Origin: Actinomadura rifamycini DSM 43936
Lineage (GTDB): Bacteria > Actinomycetota > Actinomycetes > Streptosporangiales > Streptosporangiaceae
Direction of reading: 5' to 3'
DNA: 64,000 nucleotides
Assembly: GCF_000425065.1 (NCBI RefSeq)
Contig: NZ_AULB01000025.1
Location: 62,001 to 126,000 of the forward strand
Shown: in pieces, positions 51,042 through 59,748 of the stretch
Position numbering within the stretch: the stretch's first letter is position 1
Layout of the letters: every line of letters starts with the position of its first letter
Translations under genes and position numbers: made by a program
Notes under the pieces: model-generated
Databases searched by the model: none
The model's input: only the letters and a program-made list of their open reading frames with translations
What the model was told of the DNA's origin: nothing

Positions 51042-51655
51042 ACCGGACGAAGCACGCCTTCCGGGCCCATGGAGCCGAGGAGCCGTTCCAGCGCCACCTC
51101 GACGTCCTCACGCCACGACAGGGCCGACTTCAGCTCCAGCCGCAGCCTCGGGTACCGGTGGTGCGGCCGGACCGTCTTGAACCCCACCGACAACAGGTAG
51201 TCGGCCGGGACCATGCAGCCGCCGTCCTCGCCCTTCAGATCGCCGAACGCCTCGATCGCCTTCACCGCCCGGCGCGTCAGGTCCTTCGCGACGCCCTGCA
51301 CCAGCATCCGGCCGAGCCCGCCGCCCGCGAACTCCGGCAGGATGTGCGCCGTCATCAGCAGGACGGCGTCCGCGCTCACCGGGCTCGTCGGGAACGCCAC
51401 CGACCGCGGCACGTACAGCGGCGGCGCGAACAGGACGAAACCCGCCGGGACGTCGTCCACGTAAGCGATCTTGCCGCAGCTGCCCCACTCCAGCAGCGTC
51501 GAGGAGACCCACGCCTCCTTCTCCAGCCCGGCGTCGCCGCTCTCCAGCGCCCGCTCCCGGGCCACCGGATCCAGTTCCCAGAAGACGCACCCCCGGCAGC
51601 GCAGCGGCAGATCATCCAGGTTGTCGAGCGTGATGTTGACGAGACGGCGCGACAC
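51038..51655 (-). CDS. GNAT-family acetyltransferase
   Basis: 205 residues. MSRRLVNITLDNLDDLPLRCRGCVFWELDP includes an unusual CRGC pair and PEFAGGGLGRMLVQGVAKDL is the acetyl-CoA binding loop. The rest (GCMVPADYLLSVGFKTVRPHHRYPRLRLEL) is a compact C-terminal core. The gene is found next to parAB in several actinomycetes, so it is part of the conserved block. The acceptor is unknown; the Cys pair may bind metal or be structural. Confidence 0.85.
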   Translation of the reverse strand: MSRRLVNITLDNLDDLPLRCRGCVFWELDPVARERALESGDAGLEKEAWVSSTLLEWGSCGKIAYVDDVPAGFVLFAPPLYVPRSVAFPTSPVSADAVLLMTAHILPEFAGGGLGRMLVQGVAKDLTRRAVKAIEAFGDLKGEDGGCMVPADYLLSVGFKTVRPHHRYPRLRLELKSALSWREDVEVALERLLGSMGPEGVLRPV

Positions 51656-51839
51656 GGCACCCCCCAGCCTGCGTTCCGCGGAGAACCCCGGGCAACCTTC
51701 AGGGGTTCCCGGGCATCGTATCGAAGAGGGAACTACCCGCGATCATGCGCCGCGCCACCTTCCCGCGGGGTTCGGCGCCGCACCCCGCGGCCGATGCCGT
51801 AAGTTCGCCTGCAAGCCAGCCACACCACGGGAGGACCAC

Positions 51840-53138
51840 GTGGACCAGCATCCGCGCACGGACGTCTATACCGACCGCTACGCCGACCGCTACGCCGCCC
51901 GCGCCGCCGGCATGGTCCCCTCCGAGATCCGCGCGCTGTTCGCCATGGTCGCCCGTCCCGAGATCGTCTCCCTCGCCGGCGGCGCCCCCTACGTCTCCGC
52001 GCTCCCCCTCGACGCCGTCGGCGGCATGATCGGCGACCTCGTCGCGGGCAAGGGCGCCGACGTCCTCCAGTACGGCTCCGCGCAGGGCGACGAACGGCTC
52101 CGCGAGCACATCTGCGAAGTCATGGCCCTCGAAGGCGTGCGCGGTTCCGCCGACGACGTCGTCGTCACCGTCGGCGCCCAGCAGGCCCTCGACCTCATCA
52201 CCAAGATCTTCATCGACCCGGGCGACGTCGTCCTCGCCGAAGCCCCGTCCTACGTCGGCGCCCTCGGCACCTTCGCCGCCTACCAGGCCGACGTCGTGCA
52301 CGTCCCGATGGACGACGGCGGCCTCGACCCCGCCGCGCTCCGCGAGACCCTCGCCCGCCTCGAACGCGAGAACCGCCGCGTCAAGTTCCTCTACACCGTC
52401 CCCACGTTCCAGAACCCCGCCGGCGTGACCCTCACCACCGCGCGCCGCGCCCAGATCCTCGAGATCTGCAACGAGCACGACGTCCTCATCGTCGAGGACA
52501 ACCCCTACGGGCTCCTCCGCTTCGACGGCGACCCCGTCCGCGCCCTCCGCGCCGACGACGACCGCGTCATCTACCTCGGCTCGTTCTCCAAGACGATCGC
52601 GTCCGGCCTCCGCGTCGGCTGGGTCCTCGCACCCCACGCCGTCCGCACCAAGCTCGTCCTCGCCGCCGAGTCCGCGATCCTGTGCCCGTCGAACTTCTCG
52701 CAACTCGCCGTCCGCGAGTACCTCGCGACCCAGCCGTGGCGCGAGCAGATCAAGGACTTCCGCGAGCTCTACCGCGAGCGCCGCGACGCGATGCTCGACG
52801 CGCTCGCCCAGCAGATGCCCGACGGCTGCACCTGGACCCGTCCCGAGGGCGGCTTCTTCGTGTGGCTCACCCTCCCCGAGGGACTCGACTCGAAGGCGAT
52901 GTCCCCCCGCGCGATCGCCGAACGCGTCGCGTACGTCCCCGGCACCGGCTTCTACGCGGACGGCACCGGGCAGCGGCACCTGCGCCTCTCGTACTGTTTC
53001 CCCGAACCCGACCGCATCCGCGAGGGCGTCCGCCGCCTCGCCGGGGTGATCGAACAGGAGCTCAGGATGCGGGACACTTTCGGGGAAACCGCCGCCACCG
53101 GCACCGGTGTCCACACCCCGGGGCCGGGCATCGTCTAG
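51840..53138 (+). CDS. PLP-dependent aminotransferase (class I/II)
   Basis: 432 residues of the AadR/LysN/KAT-like branch of fold-type I aminotransferases. Motifs: FAMVARPEIVSLAGGAPY at the start, YGSAQGDERLREHICEVM (substrate arm), VTVGAQQALDLITKIFIDPGD, YTVPTFQNPAGVTLT with the cofactor Asp/Asn, and GSFSKTIASGLRVGW with the PLP Lys. No helix-turn-helix is fused, unlike MocR proteins. GTG follows GGGAGG. It ends 10 bp before the Ddl-like ligase and is probably its operon partner. Substrate unassigned. Confidence 0.9.
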   Translation: MDQHPRTDVYTDRYADRYAARAAGMVPSEIRALFAMVARPEIVSLAGGAPYVSALPLDAVGGMIGDLVAGKGADVLQYGSAQGDERLREHICEVMALEGVRGSADDVVVTVGAQQALDLITKIFIDPGDVVLAEAPSYVGALGTFAAYQADVVHVPMDDGGLDPAALRETLARLERENRRVKFLYTVPTFQNPAGVTLTTARRAQILEICNEHDVLIVEDNPYGLLRFDGDPVRALRADDDRVIYLGSFSKTIASGLRVGWVLAPHAVRTKLVLAAESAILCPSNFSQLAVREYLATQPWREQIKDFRELYRERRDAMLDALAQQMPDGCTWTRPEGGFFVWLTLPEGLDSKAMSPRAIAERVAYVPGTGFYADGTGQRHLRLSYCFPEPDRIREGVRRLAGVIEQELRMRDTFGETAATGTGVHTPGPGIV

Positions 53139-53148
53139 AAGGGCTCCC

Positions 53149-54090
53149 GTGGAACTCGGTCACGTCGTCGTCCTCGCCGGAGGGCTCTCCTACGAGCGCG
53201 AGGTCTCCCTCCGCTCCGGCCGCCGCGTCGCGGAGGCCCTCCGGTCCCGGGGCGTCCCCGTCGAACTGCGCGACGCCGACGCCGCCCTCCTCGACTCGCT
53301 GACCGATCACCCGCCCGACGCCGTCTTCCCCGTCCTGCACGGCGCCGCCGGCGAGGACGGCTCCATCCGCGACGTCCTCGAACTCCTCGACGTCCCCTAC
53401 GTCGGTGCGCGCCCCGACGCCTGCCGCGTCGCGTGGGACAAACCCACCGCGAAGGCCGTCGTCCGCCGCGCCGGACTCCGCACCCCCGACTCGGTCGCCC
53501 TGCCGAAGGAGGTCTTCCACGACCTCGGCGCGGCGTCCGTCCTCGACCGGATCGTGCACCGCCTCGGGCTCCCCCTGTTCGTCAAGCCGACTCGCGGCGG
53601 CTCCGCGCTCGGCGCGTCCGTCGTCCGGGAGGCGGCGCACCTCTCCGCCGCGATGGTCGGCTGCTTCGCCTACGGCGACGCCGCCCTCGTCGAACGCCAC
53701 GTCTCCGGCACCGAGGTCGCCGTCAGCGTCATCGAGCGGGACGGCCTCCCCGAGGCCCTCCCGCCCGTCGAGATCGTCGCCCCGAACGGCCGCTACGACT
53801 ACACCGCCCGCTACGACGCGGGCGAGACCGAGTTCGTCACCCCGGCCCGTGTCGCCCCCGAAGCCGCCGAACGCGCGACCGCCGCCGCCGTCACCGCCCA
53901 CCGGGCCCTCGGCCTCCGCGACCTCTCCCGCACCGACCTCATCGTCGACGACCGCGGCGACGTCCATTTCCTCGAAGTCAACGTCGCCCCCGGCATGACC
54001 GAGACGAGCCTCCTCCCCCGCGCCGTCTCCGCCGCCGACCTCGACCTCGGCTCGCTCTGCGAGGACCTCCTCCTCGCCCGCGTCCGCTGA
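53149..54090 (+). CDS. D-alanine-D-alanine ligase family protein (ATP-grasp)
   Basis: 313 residues. VVVLAGGLSYEREVSLRSGRRVAEAL is the first Ddl motif, and FPVLHGAAGEDGSIRDVLELLDVPYVG the second; LFVKPTRGGSALGASVV and HFLEVNVAPGMTETSLLP are ATP-grasp motifs. Substitutions relative to canonical Ddl (e.g. VLHGAAGEDG with Ala for Pro/Lys positions) leave substrate preference open. A housekeeping ddl usually lies elsewhere in actinomycetes, so this may be a second enzyme for D-Ala-D-Ala or another dipeptide. GTG start, coupled to the aminotransferase. Confidence 0.88.
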   Translation: MELGHVVVLAGGLSYEREVSLRSGRRVAEALRSRGVPVELRDADAALLDSLTDHPPDAVFPVLHGAAGEDGSIRDVLELLDVPYVGARPDACRVAWDKPTAKAVVRRAGLRTPDSVALPKEVFHDLGAASVLDRIVHRLGLPLFVKPTRGGSALGASVVREAAHLSAAMVGCFAYGDAALVERHVSGTEVAVSVIERDGLPEALPPVEIVAPNGRYDYTARYDAGETEFVTPARVAPEAAERATAAAVTAHRALGLRDLSRTDLIVDDRGDVHFLEVNVAPGMTETSLLPRAVSAADLDLGSLCEDLLLARVR

Positions 54091-54094
54091 CGCG

Positions 54095-54110
54095 TGTTTC
54101 ACGTGAAACA
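54095..54110. other. parS: parS site 1
   Basis: Perfect TGTTTCACGTGAAACA, the ParB-binding palindrome, 4 bp past the ddl-like stop. Confidence 0.95.
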
Positions 54111-54161
54111 TCGCCGCCCCGAGCCCCCGCGCGGACGTCCGTCCACGTGAGGCGGGGCGGC

Positions 54162-54177
54162 GGTTTCACGTGAAACA
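54162..54177. other. parS: parS site 2 (one mismatch)
   Basis: GGTTTCACGTGAAACA; only the first base differs from the consensus, so ParB binding is likely. Confidence 0.85.
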
Positions 54178-54525
54178 CGCCCGCGCGCCCGTCCGGGTAC
54201 GCCGATCGCCAGGGGCGACCGACCACAGAGAAGCCCTCAGTCGAACCACACGCGCCCAGCAAACCGCCCCGGTCACGGAACCCACGCACGGCGCCCGCGT
54301 CGCGCCCACGGACACCGTGGCCCCCGGCACCGCCCCACCGCGGTCGCCGCGTTCAAGGCGTCGCGAACTCCACTCCCGGTCACACCTTCACCGGCGCACC
54401 CAACACGGCCACCACTCCTCAACGGACAGCCGACCCACCCTGCGGGACGGACGCCGCACCCCCAGGCCCACGCGTGGTCACCCGGCAACCCGTGCACGAG
54501 GGGTTCGCGGGGGGAGGGGGGACGG

Positions 54526-54541
54526 TGTTTCACGTGAAACA
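54526..54541. other. parS: parS site 3
   Basis: Perfect TGTTTCACGTGAAACA, 72 bp past the parB stop. Confidence 0.95.
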
Positions 54542-54594
54542 TCGCGGGCGGACGAGAAAGGGGCCGCCTGGACGGCGGCCCCTGCGGGCGTCGA

Positions 54595-54610
54595 TGTTTC
54601 ACGTGAAACA
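54595..54610. other. parS: parS site 4
   Basis: Perfect TGTTTCACGTGAAACA, adjacent to the parB stop. Confidence 0.95.
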
Positions 54611-54612
54611 GG

Positions 54613-55605
54613 TCAGGGGAACTGGGGGTCGCTCTCGTCGGGGGCCATCGACTTGATGATGCGGTCCAGGTCCTCGAGGGTGGCGAACTCGACGACGATC
54701 TTGCCCTTGCTCTTGCCCATGTCCACGCGGACGCGCGTGTCGTAGCGGTCGGAGAGGCGGTCCGCCAGTTCCTGGAGGCCGGGGGCGACGGGCGCCTTGC
54801 GGCGGGGCTGCCGGGTCGGCTCGTCGTCGATCTCCTGGAGTTTGATCATCTCGTCGAGGCTGTGGACGGAGATGCCCTCGGCGATGACCCGGGCCGCCAT
54901 GCGCTCCTGCTTCTCCGGGGTGTCGAGCCGGAGGAGGAGGCGCGCGTGGCCGGCGGACAGGAGGCCCGCGGCCACGCGGTTCTGGACCTTCGCGGGGAGG
55001 TTCAGGATCCGCAGCGTGTTGGTGATGTGCGGGCGCGAGCGGCCGATGCGCTCGGCGAGTTCCTCGTGGGTGGCGCCGAAGTCGTCCAGGAGCTGCTTGT
55101 AGGCGGCCGCCTCCTCCAGCGGGTTGAGCTGCTGGCGGTGGAGGTTCTCCATGAGCGCGTCGCGCAGGAGGTCGTCGTCGCTCGTGTCGCGGACGATCGC
55201 CGGGATGACGTCCAGTCCGGCCTTGCGGGTCGCGCGCAGGCGGCGCTCGCCCATGATGAGTTCGTAGTCGAACTTCTCGGTGACGCCGGTGGCCTTGTGG
55301 TAGACCTCCGTCGTCTTGCGGCGGACGACGATCGGCTGCAGGAGCCCGACGATGCCGATGGAGTCGGCGAGTTCCTGCAGGGCGTCCTCGTCGAAGTGGG
55401 TGCGCGGCTGCCGCGGGTTGACGGCGATCTGGTCGACCCGGAGCTCGGCGAAGTGGGCCCCGGCGACCGGGGCGGCGGCGCCGGCGCCGCTCGGGGCCGC
55501 GCCGTCGAGGGCGCCCGGTTCGACGGCCGGTTCCTCGGCGGGCGGCGGGGCGGTCGGGATGAGGGCGCCGAGGCCCTTCCCGAGACCGGGACGGGGGCGG
55601 CTCAC
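54613..55605 (-). CDS. parB: Chromosome partitioning protein ParB
   Basis: 330 residues. The N-terminal ParB/Srx CTPase domain is LRVDQIAVNPRQPRTHFDEDALQELADSI ... GERRLRATRKAG; GERR is the CTP-binding motif. The HTH domain (ELAERIGRSRPHITNTLRILNLPAKVQ) binds parS, and the C-terminal DRYDTRVRVDMGKSKGKIVVEFATLEDLDRII is the dimerisation domain. The head (about 20-50) is Ala/Pro/Gly-rich. ParB loads at the parS sites nearby, spreads and recruits condensin and ParA. GTG start overlaps the parA stop by 4 bp. Confidence 0.96.
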   Translation of the reverse strand: MSRPRPGLGKGLGALIPTAPPPAEEPAVEPGALDGAAPSGAGAAAPVAGAHFAELRVDQIAVNPRQPRTHFDEDALQELADSIGIVGLLQPIVVRRKTTEVYHKATGVTEKFDYELIMGERRLRATRKAGLDVIPAIVRDTSDDDLLRDALMENLHRQQLNPLEEAAAYKQLLDDFGATHEELAERIGRSRPHITNTLRILNLPAKVQNRVAAGLLSAGHARLLLRLDTPEKQERMAARVIAEGISVHSLDEMIKLQEIDDEPTRQPRRKAPVAPGLQELADRLSDRYDTRVRVDMGKSKGKIVVEFATLEDLDRIIKSMAPDESDPQFP

Positions 55606-56690
55606 TTCGCGGCTCCCGAGTGGGCCATCTCCGAGGCGGCCTCGTTGTAGGCGAGCGCGCCGCTGGAGCCGGGGTCGTAGGTCATGACGGACTGCCCGTA
55701 GCTGGGCGCCTCGGAGACGCGGACGCTGCGGGGGATCACCGTGTTGAGGACGACGTCGCCGAAGTGGTTGCGGACGTCCTCGGCCACCTGGGCGGCGAGC
55801 CGGGTGCGGGCGTCGTACATGGTGAGCAGGATCGTCGAGACCTTCAGTTTCGGGTTGAGGTGCGCCTTGACGAGGTCGACGGTGCGGATCAGCTGCCCGA
55901 GGCCCTCCAGCGCGTAGTACTCGCACTGGATCGGGATGAGCAGTTCGTCGCCGCCCACGAGCGCGTTGACGGTGAGGAGGCCGAGCGACGGCGGGCAGTC
56001 GATCAGCACGTAGTCGAACCGGTCGGTGTCGTACGACTCGAGCGCGCGGCGCAGGCGGGACTCGCGGGCGACCTTGGAGACGAGCTCGATCTCGGCGCCG
56101 GCGAGGTTGAGGGTCGCCGGGGCGCAGTACAGGTTCGGGATCTCCGGCGCCTTGACGACGATGTCCTCGAGGGCCGTGTCCTCGATCAGGACGTCGTAGA
56201 TCGACGGGATGTCGGCGTGGTGGTCGATGCCGAGGGCCGTCGAGGCGTTGCCCTGCGGGTCGAGGTCGACCACGAGTACCTGCGCGCCGTGGATGGCGAG
56301 GGACGCGGCGAGGTTCACCGAACTGGTGGTCTTGCCGACGCCGCCCTTCTGGTTCGCGATCGTGACGACGCGGCAGTGGTCGGGCCGCGGCCACTCCTTG
56401 TCACTGCGGACCGGCCGCGACTTCAGCGCGGTCCCGGTTGTTTCACGTGAAACATTGGCGTCCTTGAGCGCCTCGCGCACGAGTTCTGACTCCCCCTGAG
56501 ATTGTCCGTCGCGCGGTCCCGGCGGCTGAGCGCCGGAGTTCGTCGGCACATAGCCGACGTTCTCCGCGGTTCCGGATGTCGTGTTGCCCCACAGCGCGTG
56601 CCCGGACGGCGTGGTTGGCTGGTCGGCGGGGGATTCGTCGGCGGATTCGTCGGCGCGGTCAGGCCGGCCCAGTTCCGGTCCCATGCTCAT
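55602..56690 (-). CDS. parA: Chromosome partitioning ATPase ParA
   Basis: 362 residues. ANQKGGVGKTTSSVNLA is the deviant Walker A; VLVVDLDPQGNAST, FDYVLIDCPPSLG and the C-terminal helix region are complete. The first 105 residues are a disordered Asp/Ser/Gly head. It moves origins apart by ATP-dependent DNA binding and ParB-stimulated hydrolysis. The codons NVSRETT contain an embedded parS. ATG at 56690 follows AGAGG; it overlaps the rsmG stop (ATGA). Confidence 0.96.
   Translation of the reverse strand: MSMGPELGRPDRADESADESPADQPTTPSGHALWGNTTSGTAENVGYVPTNSGAQPPGPRDGQSQGESELVREALKDANVSRETTGTALKSRPVRSDKEWPRPDHCRVVTIANQKGGVGKTTSSVNLAASLAIHGAQVLVVDLDPQGNASTALGIDHHADIPSIYDVLIEDTALEDIVVKAPEIPNLYCAPATLNLAGAEIELVSKVARESRLRRALESYDTDRFDYVLIDCPPSLGLLTVNALVGGDELLIPIQCEYYALEGLGQLIRTVDLVKAHLNPKLKVSTILLTMYDARTRLAAQVAEDVRNHFGDVVLNTVIPRSVRVSEAPSYGQSVMTYDPGSSGALAYNEAASEMAHSGAAK
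56439..56454. other. parS: parS site 5, inside parA
   Basis: Perfect TGTTTCACGTGAAACA in the parA coding sequence, read as part of NVSRETT in the disordered head, where the codon demand is relaxed. Confidence 0.95.
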
Positions 56691-57358
56691 GACGACCTCT
56701 TCCTCGACCTTCTGGCACGCCGGGGCGCGCGTTGTTGTCGCCCGACAACCCCGGCGACGACGCGGACGAGCGTTGTCGGCGGCTCGACCATACCGCGCCC
56801 GACTTGCAGCAGTTCGGCCGTAGGCACACCGAATCGCTGCAATACCGGCTGCGCCTCGTCGAGCTCGACGGCCGCGCGCTCGCCCTTCAGGGCGAGCAGT
56901 TCGCCGCCGGGCCGCAGCAGCGGCAGCGCCCACGTGGCGAGACGTTCCAGCGGTGCGACGGCCCGCGCGGTCGCGACGTCCACGGCGTAGTCGTCCGCGA
57001 CGTCCTCCGCCCGCGCGCGGCGGACCTCGACGTTGCGCAGGCCGAGCATCTCGACGCACTCGTCCAGGAACGTGGTGCGGCGCAGCAGCGGTTCGAGGAG
57101 GGTGATGCGCAGGTCGGGCCGGACGATCGCCAGGACGATGCCCGGCAGTCCGGCTCCCGATCCGATGTCGACGACGTGAGCGCCCTCGGGAACCGCCTCG
57201 GACACCACCGCGCAATTGATCAGGTGGCGCTCCCAGAGACGGTCCGCCTCCCGCGGTCCGATCAGGCCGCGCTCGACTCCGGCGTCCGCGAGGAACGCCG
57301 CATAGCGCTCCGCGACCGGCAGCGCATCACCGAAAACCTCACGTGCAATCCCCACCAT
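56687..57358 (-). CDS. rsmG: 16S rRNA (guanine527-N7)-methyltransferase
   Basis: 223 residues, GidB. LIGPREADRLWERHLINCAVVSEAVP is the N-terminal motif and VVDIGSGAGLPGIVLAIVRPDLRITLLEP the SAM-binding motif I/II; RRARAEDVADDYAVDVATARAVAPLERL follows. It methylates G527 of 16S rRNA in the conserved 530 loop; loss gives low-level streptomycin resistance. The ATG at 57358 matches the usual N-terminus; a GTG at 57394 would add 12 residues. Coupled to parA by a 4-bp overlap. Confidence 0.93.
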   Translation of the reverse strand: MVGIAREVFGDALPVAERYAAFLADAGVERGLIGPREADRLWERHLINCAVVSEAVPEGAHVVDIGSGAGLPGIVLAIVRPDLRITLLEPLLRRTTFLDECVEMLGLRNVEVRRARAEDVADDYAVDVATARAVAPLERLATWALPLLRPGGELLALKGERAAVELDEAQPVLQRFGVPTAELLQVGRGMVEPPTTLVRVVAGVVGRQQRAPRRARRSRKRSS

Positions 57359-57525
57359 CCGAATCGTTCCACAAAACCCTGTGGCTGCGTACACACGAAA
57401 CGTCCTGGTGCGCGCACTCTTGACCCTGACCGTATGGCAAGAACCACATCACCCCTCCGCATAACCGGGACGGCACGGGTAGAGGCAGTCATGTCGCCCG
57501 CCAGCCCCCTGGAAGGAGCTCCGGT

Positions 57526-58038
57526 ATGGGAATCGGAGTCAGTCTCGCTTTCATCGCCATCGGCGCCATCCTGGCGTTCGCGCTCCAGATCGACCTCAGC
57601 GGCGTGAACATCCACATGGTCGGATGGATCCTCATACTCGTCGGGGTGACCAGCATGCTGTTCACCCTCAAGTACACGCGCCCGCGGCGGGCCGCCGGCC
57701 GGATCACCGGTGCGGACCCCGCCTACGGCGACGAGCCGGGCACGGTCGTCCGCGAGGAGCACATCGTCCAGGACCCGCCGCCGCCCGGACGGCCCGCCGA
57801 GCGGGTCGAGCGGGTCGTCGAGCACTCGCGCGGCCAGGGCGCCACGCACGGGCCGAGCGAACTCGACCCGGCCGTCGCGCAGGACCCGGCCCATGCCCAG
57901 GACCCGGCGTACATGCAGTCCCCGCGCAAGCCGGAGCCCCCGGCGCCCGTCCAGGACCCCGTGGAGGAGCGGGTGGAGGGACCTGCCGCCGCGCCGCCGC
58001 CGGCGCGGCGGCGGTTCACCCGGACGCGGCGCCCCTGA
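57526..58038 (+). CDS. DUF6458-type membrane protein
   Basis: 170 residues. Two transmembrane helices at 5-22 and 30-48 (SLAFIAIGAILAFAL, VGWILILVGVTSMLF) are the DUF6458 signature; the remaining 120 residues are a Pro/Glu-rich cytoplasmic tail with AQDPAHAQDPAY repeats and a basic end. Function unknown. GGAAGGAG precedes the ATG. It is divergent from rsmG and ends in a terminator. Confidence 0.85.
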   Translation: MGIGVSLAFIAIGAILAFALQIDLSGVNIHMVGWILILVGVTSMLFTLKYTRPRRAAGRITGADPAYGDEPGTVVREEHIVQDPPPPGRPAERVERVVEHSRGQGATHGPSELDPAVAQDPAHAQDPAYMQSPRKPEPPAPVQDPVEERVEGPAAAPPPARRRFTRTRRP

Positions 58039-58093
58039 GGGCCCGCCCCGAACCACTCGGTGTGCTGCGGGCGGCGGTGCACACCGAGTTCAG

Positions 58094-58128
58094 GGGGCCC
58101 CGCGTGCTTGGTCGGGGCGCGGGGCCCC
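58094..58128 (+). terminator. Terminator after the DUF6458 gene
   Basis: 11-bp stem GGGGCCCCGCG with CGCGGGGCCCC, loop of 13 bases, then CTTCCC; 56 bp past the stop. Confidence 0.75.
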
Positions 58129-58168
58129 TTCCCTCGTCCGGACGCCCGCCAGACCGGCGTCCGGAAAG

Positions 58169-58208
58169 CGGAACGGCCCCGGTGACCGCTGTCACCGGGG
58201 CCGTTCCG
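58169..58208 (-). terminator. Terminator after jag
   Basis: A perfect 17-bp stem (CGGAACGGCCCCGGTGA) with loop CCGCTG lies 8 bp past the jag stop, on the minus-strand operon. Confidence 0.9.
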
Positions 58209-58215
58209 TCTGCGT

Positions 58216-58701
58216 TCAGGCGGGATGGACGACCACGTACCGGCCGGGCTCCTCGCCCTCGGACTCGCTCCGCAGGCCCGCCGCCGCGACCGCGTCGTGC
58301 ACGATCTTGCGCTCGAACGGGGTCATCGGCGCGAGCGGCTTGGCCTCTCCGCTCTGCTTCACGTCGTTCGCGACGTCGGTGCCGAGCTTCGTCAGTTCGG
58401 CGCGGCGCCGCTCCCGGTAGCCGCCGATGTCGAGCATCAGGCGGGTGCGGTTGCCGGTCTGGCGGTGCACGGCCAGCCGGGTCAGCTCCTGCAGGGCTTC
58501 CAGGACCTCGCCGCGCTTGCCGACCAGCTCGTCCAGGGACGCGCCGACGACCGCGACGAGCGCGCGCTCGCCCTCGACGTCCATGTCGATGTCGCCGTCG
58601 TAGTCACCGATGTCCAGCAGGCCCTCGATGTAGTCGGCGGCGATCTCGCCTTCCTGCTCGAGCGCCTGGACGTCTACCTCGGTGGTGTCGGTCTGGCTCA
58701 A
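58216..58701 (-). CDS. jag: Jag-like KH/R3H RNA-binding protein
   Basis: 161 residues. KH-II domain (about 35-95, VVGASLDELVGKRGEVLEALQELTRLAVHRQTG) and R3H domain (about 95-160, MLDIGGYRERRRAELTKLGTDVANDV ... RKIVHDAVAAAGLRSESEGEEPGRYVVV, with the R-x3-H analogue around RKIVHDA). It binds RNA and in Gram-positives is coupled to YidC and cell-wall growth. The start is TTG at 58701, with AGAAGGAG at 8 bp; a GTG at 58722 would be an extension. Confidence 0.92.
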   Translation of the reverse strand: MSQTDTTEVDVQALEQEGEIAADYIEGLLDIGDYDGDIDMDVEGERALVAVVGASLDELVGKRGEVLEALQELTRLAVHRQTGNRTRLMLDIGGYRERRRAELTKLGTDVANDVKQSGEAKPLAPMTPFERKIVHDAVAAAGLRSESEGEEPGRYVVVHPA

Positions 58702-58737
58702 CGGGGTCTCCTTCTGCGGCACGGGCTCGGATCAAAA

Positions 58738-59748
58738 CTAGCGTTTCTGGCTGCCGCTGCGCTTGCTCCGCGGCTTGCGGGTCGGCTGGTTCCGCACGAC
58801 CTTCTGCTTGACCTCCGGTTCGGGGGTCTCCTCCTCCGCGCCCTTCCGCAGCCGGGGCTTCGTGCCGTTCTTCGCGGCGGTCTTCGTCCCCGCGGCGCCC
58901 TTCGTCCCGGACTTCGCACCGGACTTGGGCGACGCCGGCCCCTTGGTGCCCGGCTTCGGCCCGCCCTTCGCGTCGTCGCCGGTGGCGTTCAGCGGCGGGT
59001 ACTTCTTGTAGATGTAGTGCTGCTGCGCGAGGGTCCAGCTGTTGGACGTCACCCAGTACATCAGCACACCCAGCGGGAAGCCGAGGCCGACGAGGCCGAA
59101 CAGCGGCGCGAGGAAGACCATCATCTTCTGCGCCTGCATCATCGGGTTGGCGTCGTCGGTGATGGGCTGCCGCTTCATGCTGGCGCGCATCGTGAAGAAC
59201 GTCGTGCAGGAGCTGATCACCACGGCGATGGCGGTGATGATGATCGCGGTCCAGCTCTTGGGGTCGTCGCCCCAGGCGTTGAGGAACGTGTCCGGGATGT
59301 GGGCGCCGAAGATGCTGGCGTGCTGCGCGCTCTGCACCAGGTCGGCGGACATCGCGAAGACGCTCTCGCCCTGCTTCGCGTCCGAGATGCGCTGGAGGGT
59401 CTGGAAGAGGCCGATGAAGACCGGCATCTGCACCAGGAGCGGGAGGCAGCCCGACAGCGGGTTGGCGCCGTTCTCCTGGTAGAGCTTCATGACCTCCTGG
59501 TTGAGGCGCTGCTTGTCGTTCTTGTACTTCTTGCGCAGCGCCTGCACCTTGGGCGCCAGCTCCTGCATCTTCCGCGAAGCGTGGATCTGCTTCACGAAGA
59601 GCGGGACCATGACGAGCCGCAGCAGGACGGTCAGAAGGATGATGGACCCGCCCCAGGCCCATCCACTGTCCTTCGGCAGGAAGGTGCTCAGCCCCGTGTG
59701 AATCCACACGATGAGCTGAGAGACGATCTCGTACAGCCAATCAAGCAC
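58738..59748 (-). CDS. yidC: Membrane protein insertase YidC/Oxa1
   Basis: 336 residues with five transmembrane helices and no large periplasmic domain, the Gram-positive type. GGSIILLTVLLRLVMVPLFVKQIHASRKMQELAPKVQALRKKYKND is helix 1 with the hydrophilic-groove Arg and the coiled cytoplasmic hairpin; CLPLLVQMPVFIGLFQTLQ and FPLGVLMYWVTSNSWTLAQQHYIYKKYPP are helices 2 and 5. The 90-residue basic, Lys/Arg-rich tail can bind ribosomes. GTG overlaps yidD by 8 bp. Confidence 0.96.
   Translation of the reverse strand: MLDWLYEIVSQLIVWIHTGLSTFLPKDSGWAWGGSIILLTVLLRLVMVPLFVKQIHASRKMQELAPKVQALRKKYKNDKQRLNQEVMKLYQENGANPLSGCLPLLVQMPVFIGLFQTLQRISDAKQGESVFAMSADLVQSAQHASIFGAHIPDTFLNAWGDDPKSWTAIIITAIAVVISSCTTFFTMRASMKRQPITDDANPMMQAQKMMVFLAPLFGLVGLGFPLGVLMYWVTSNSWTLAQQHYIYKKYPPLNATGDDAKGGPKPGTKGPASPKSGAKSGTKGAAGTKTAAKNGTKPRLRKGAEEETPEPEVKQKVVRNQPTRKPRSKRSGSQKR

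Larger units (their letters stand above)
54091..54612. other. parS-rich gap between ddl-like gene and parB
   Basis: 522 bp without a gene. It carries four parS sites listed separately, at both ends. The middle (54180-54525) shows no ORF with normal codon bias and no strong hairpin. Confidence 0.7.
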
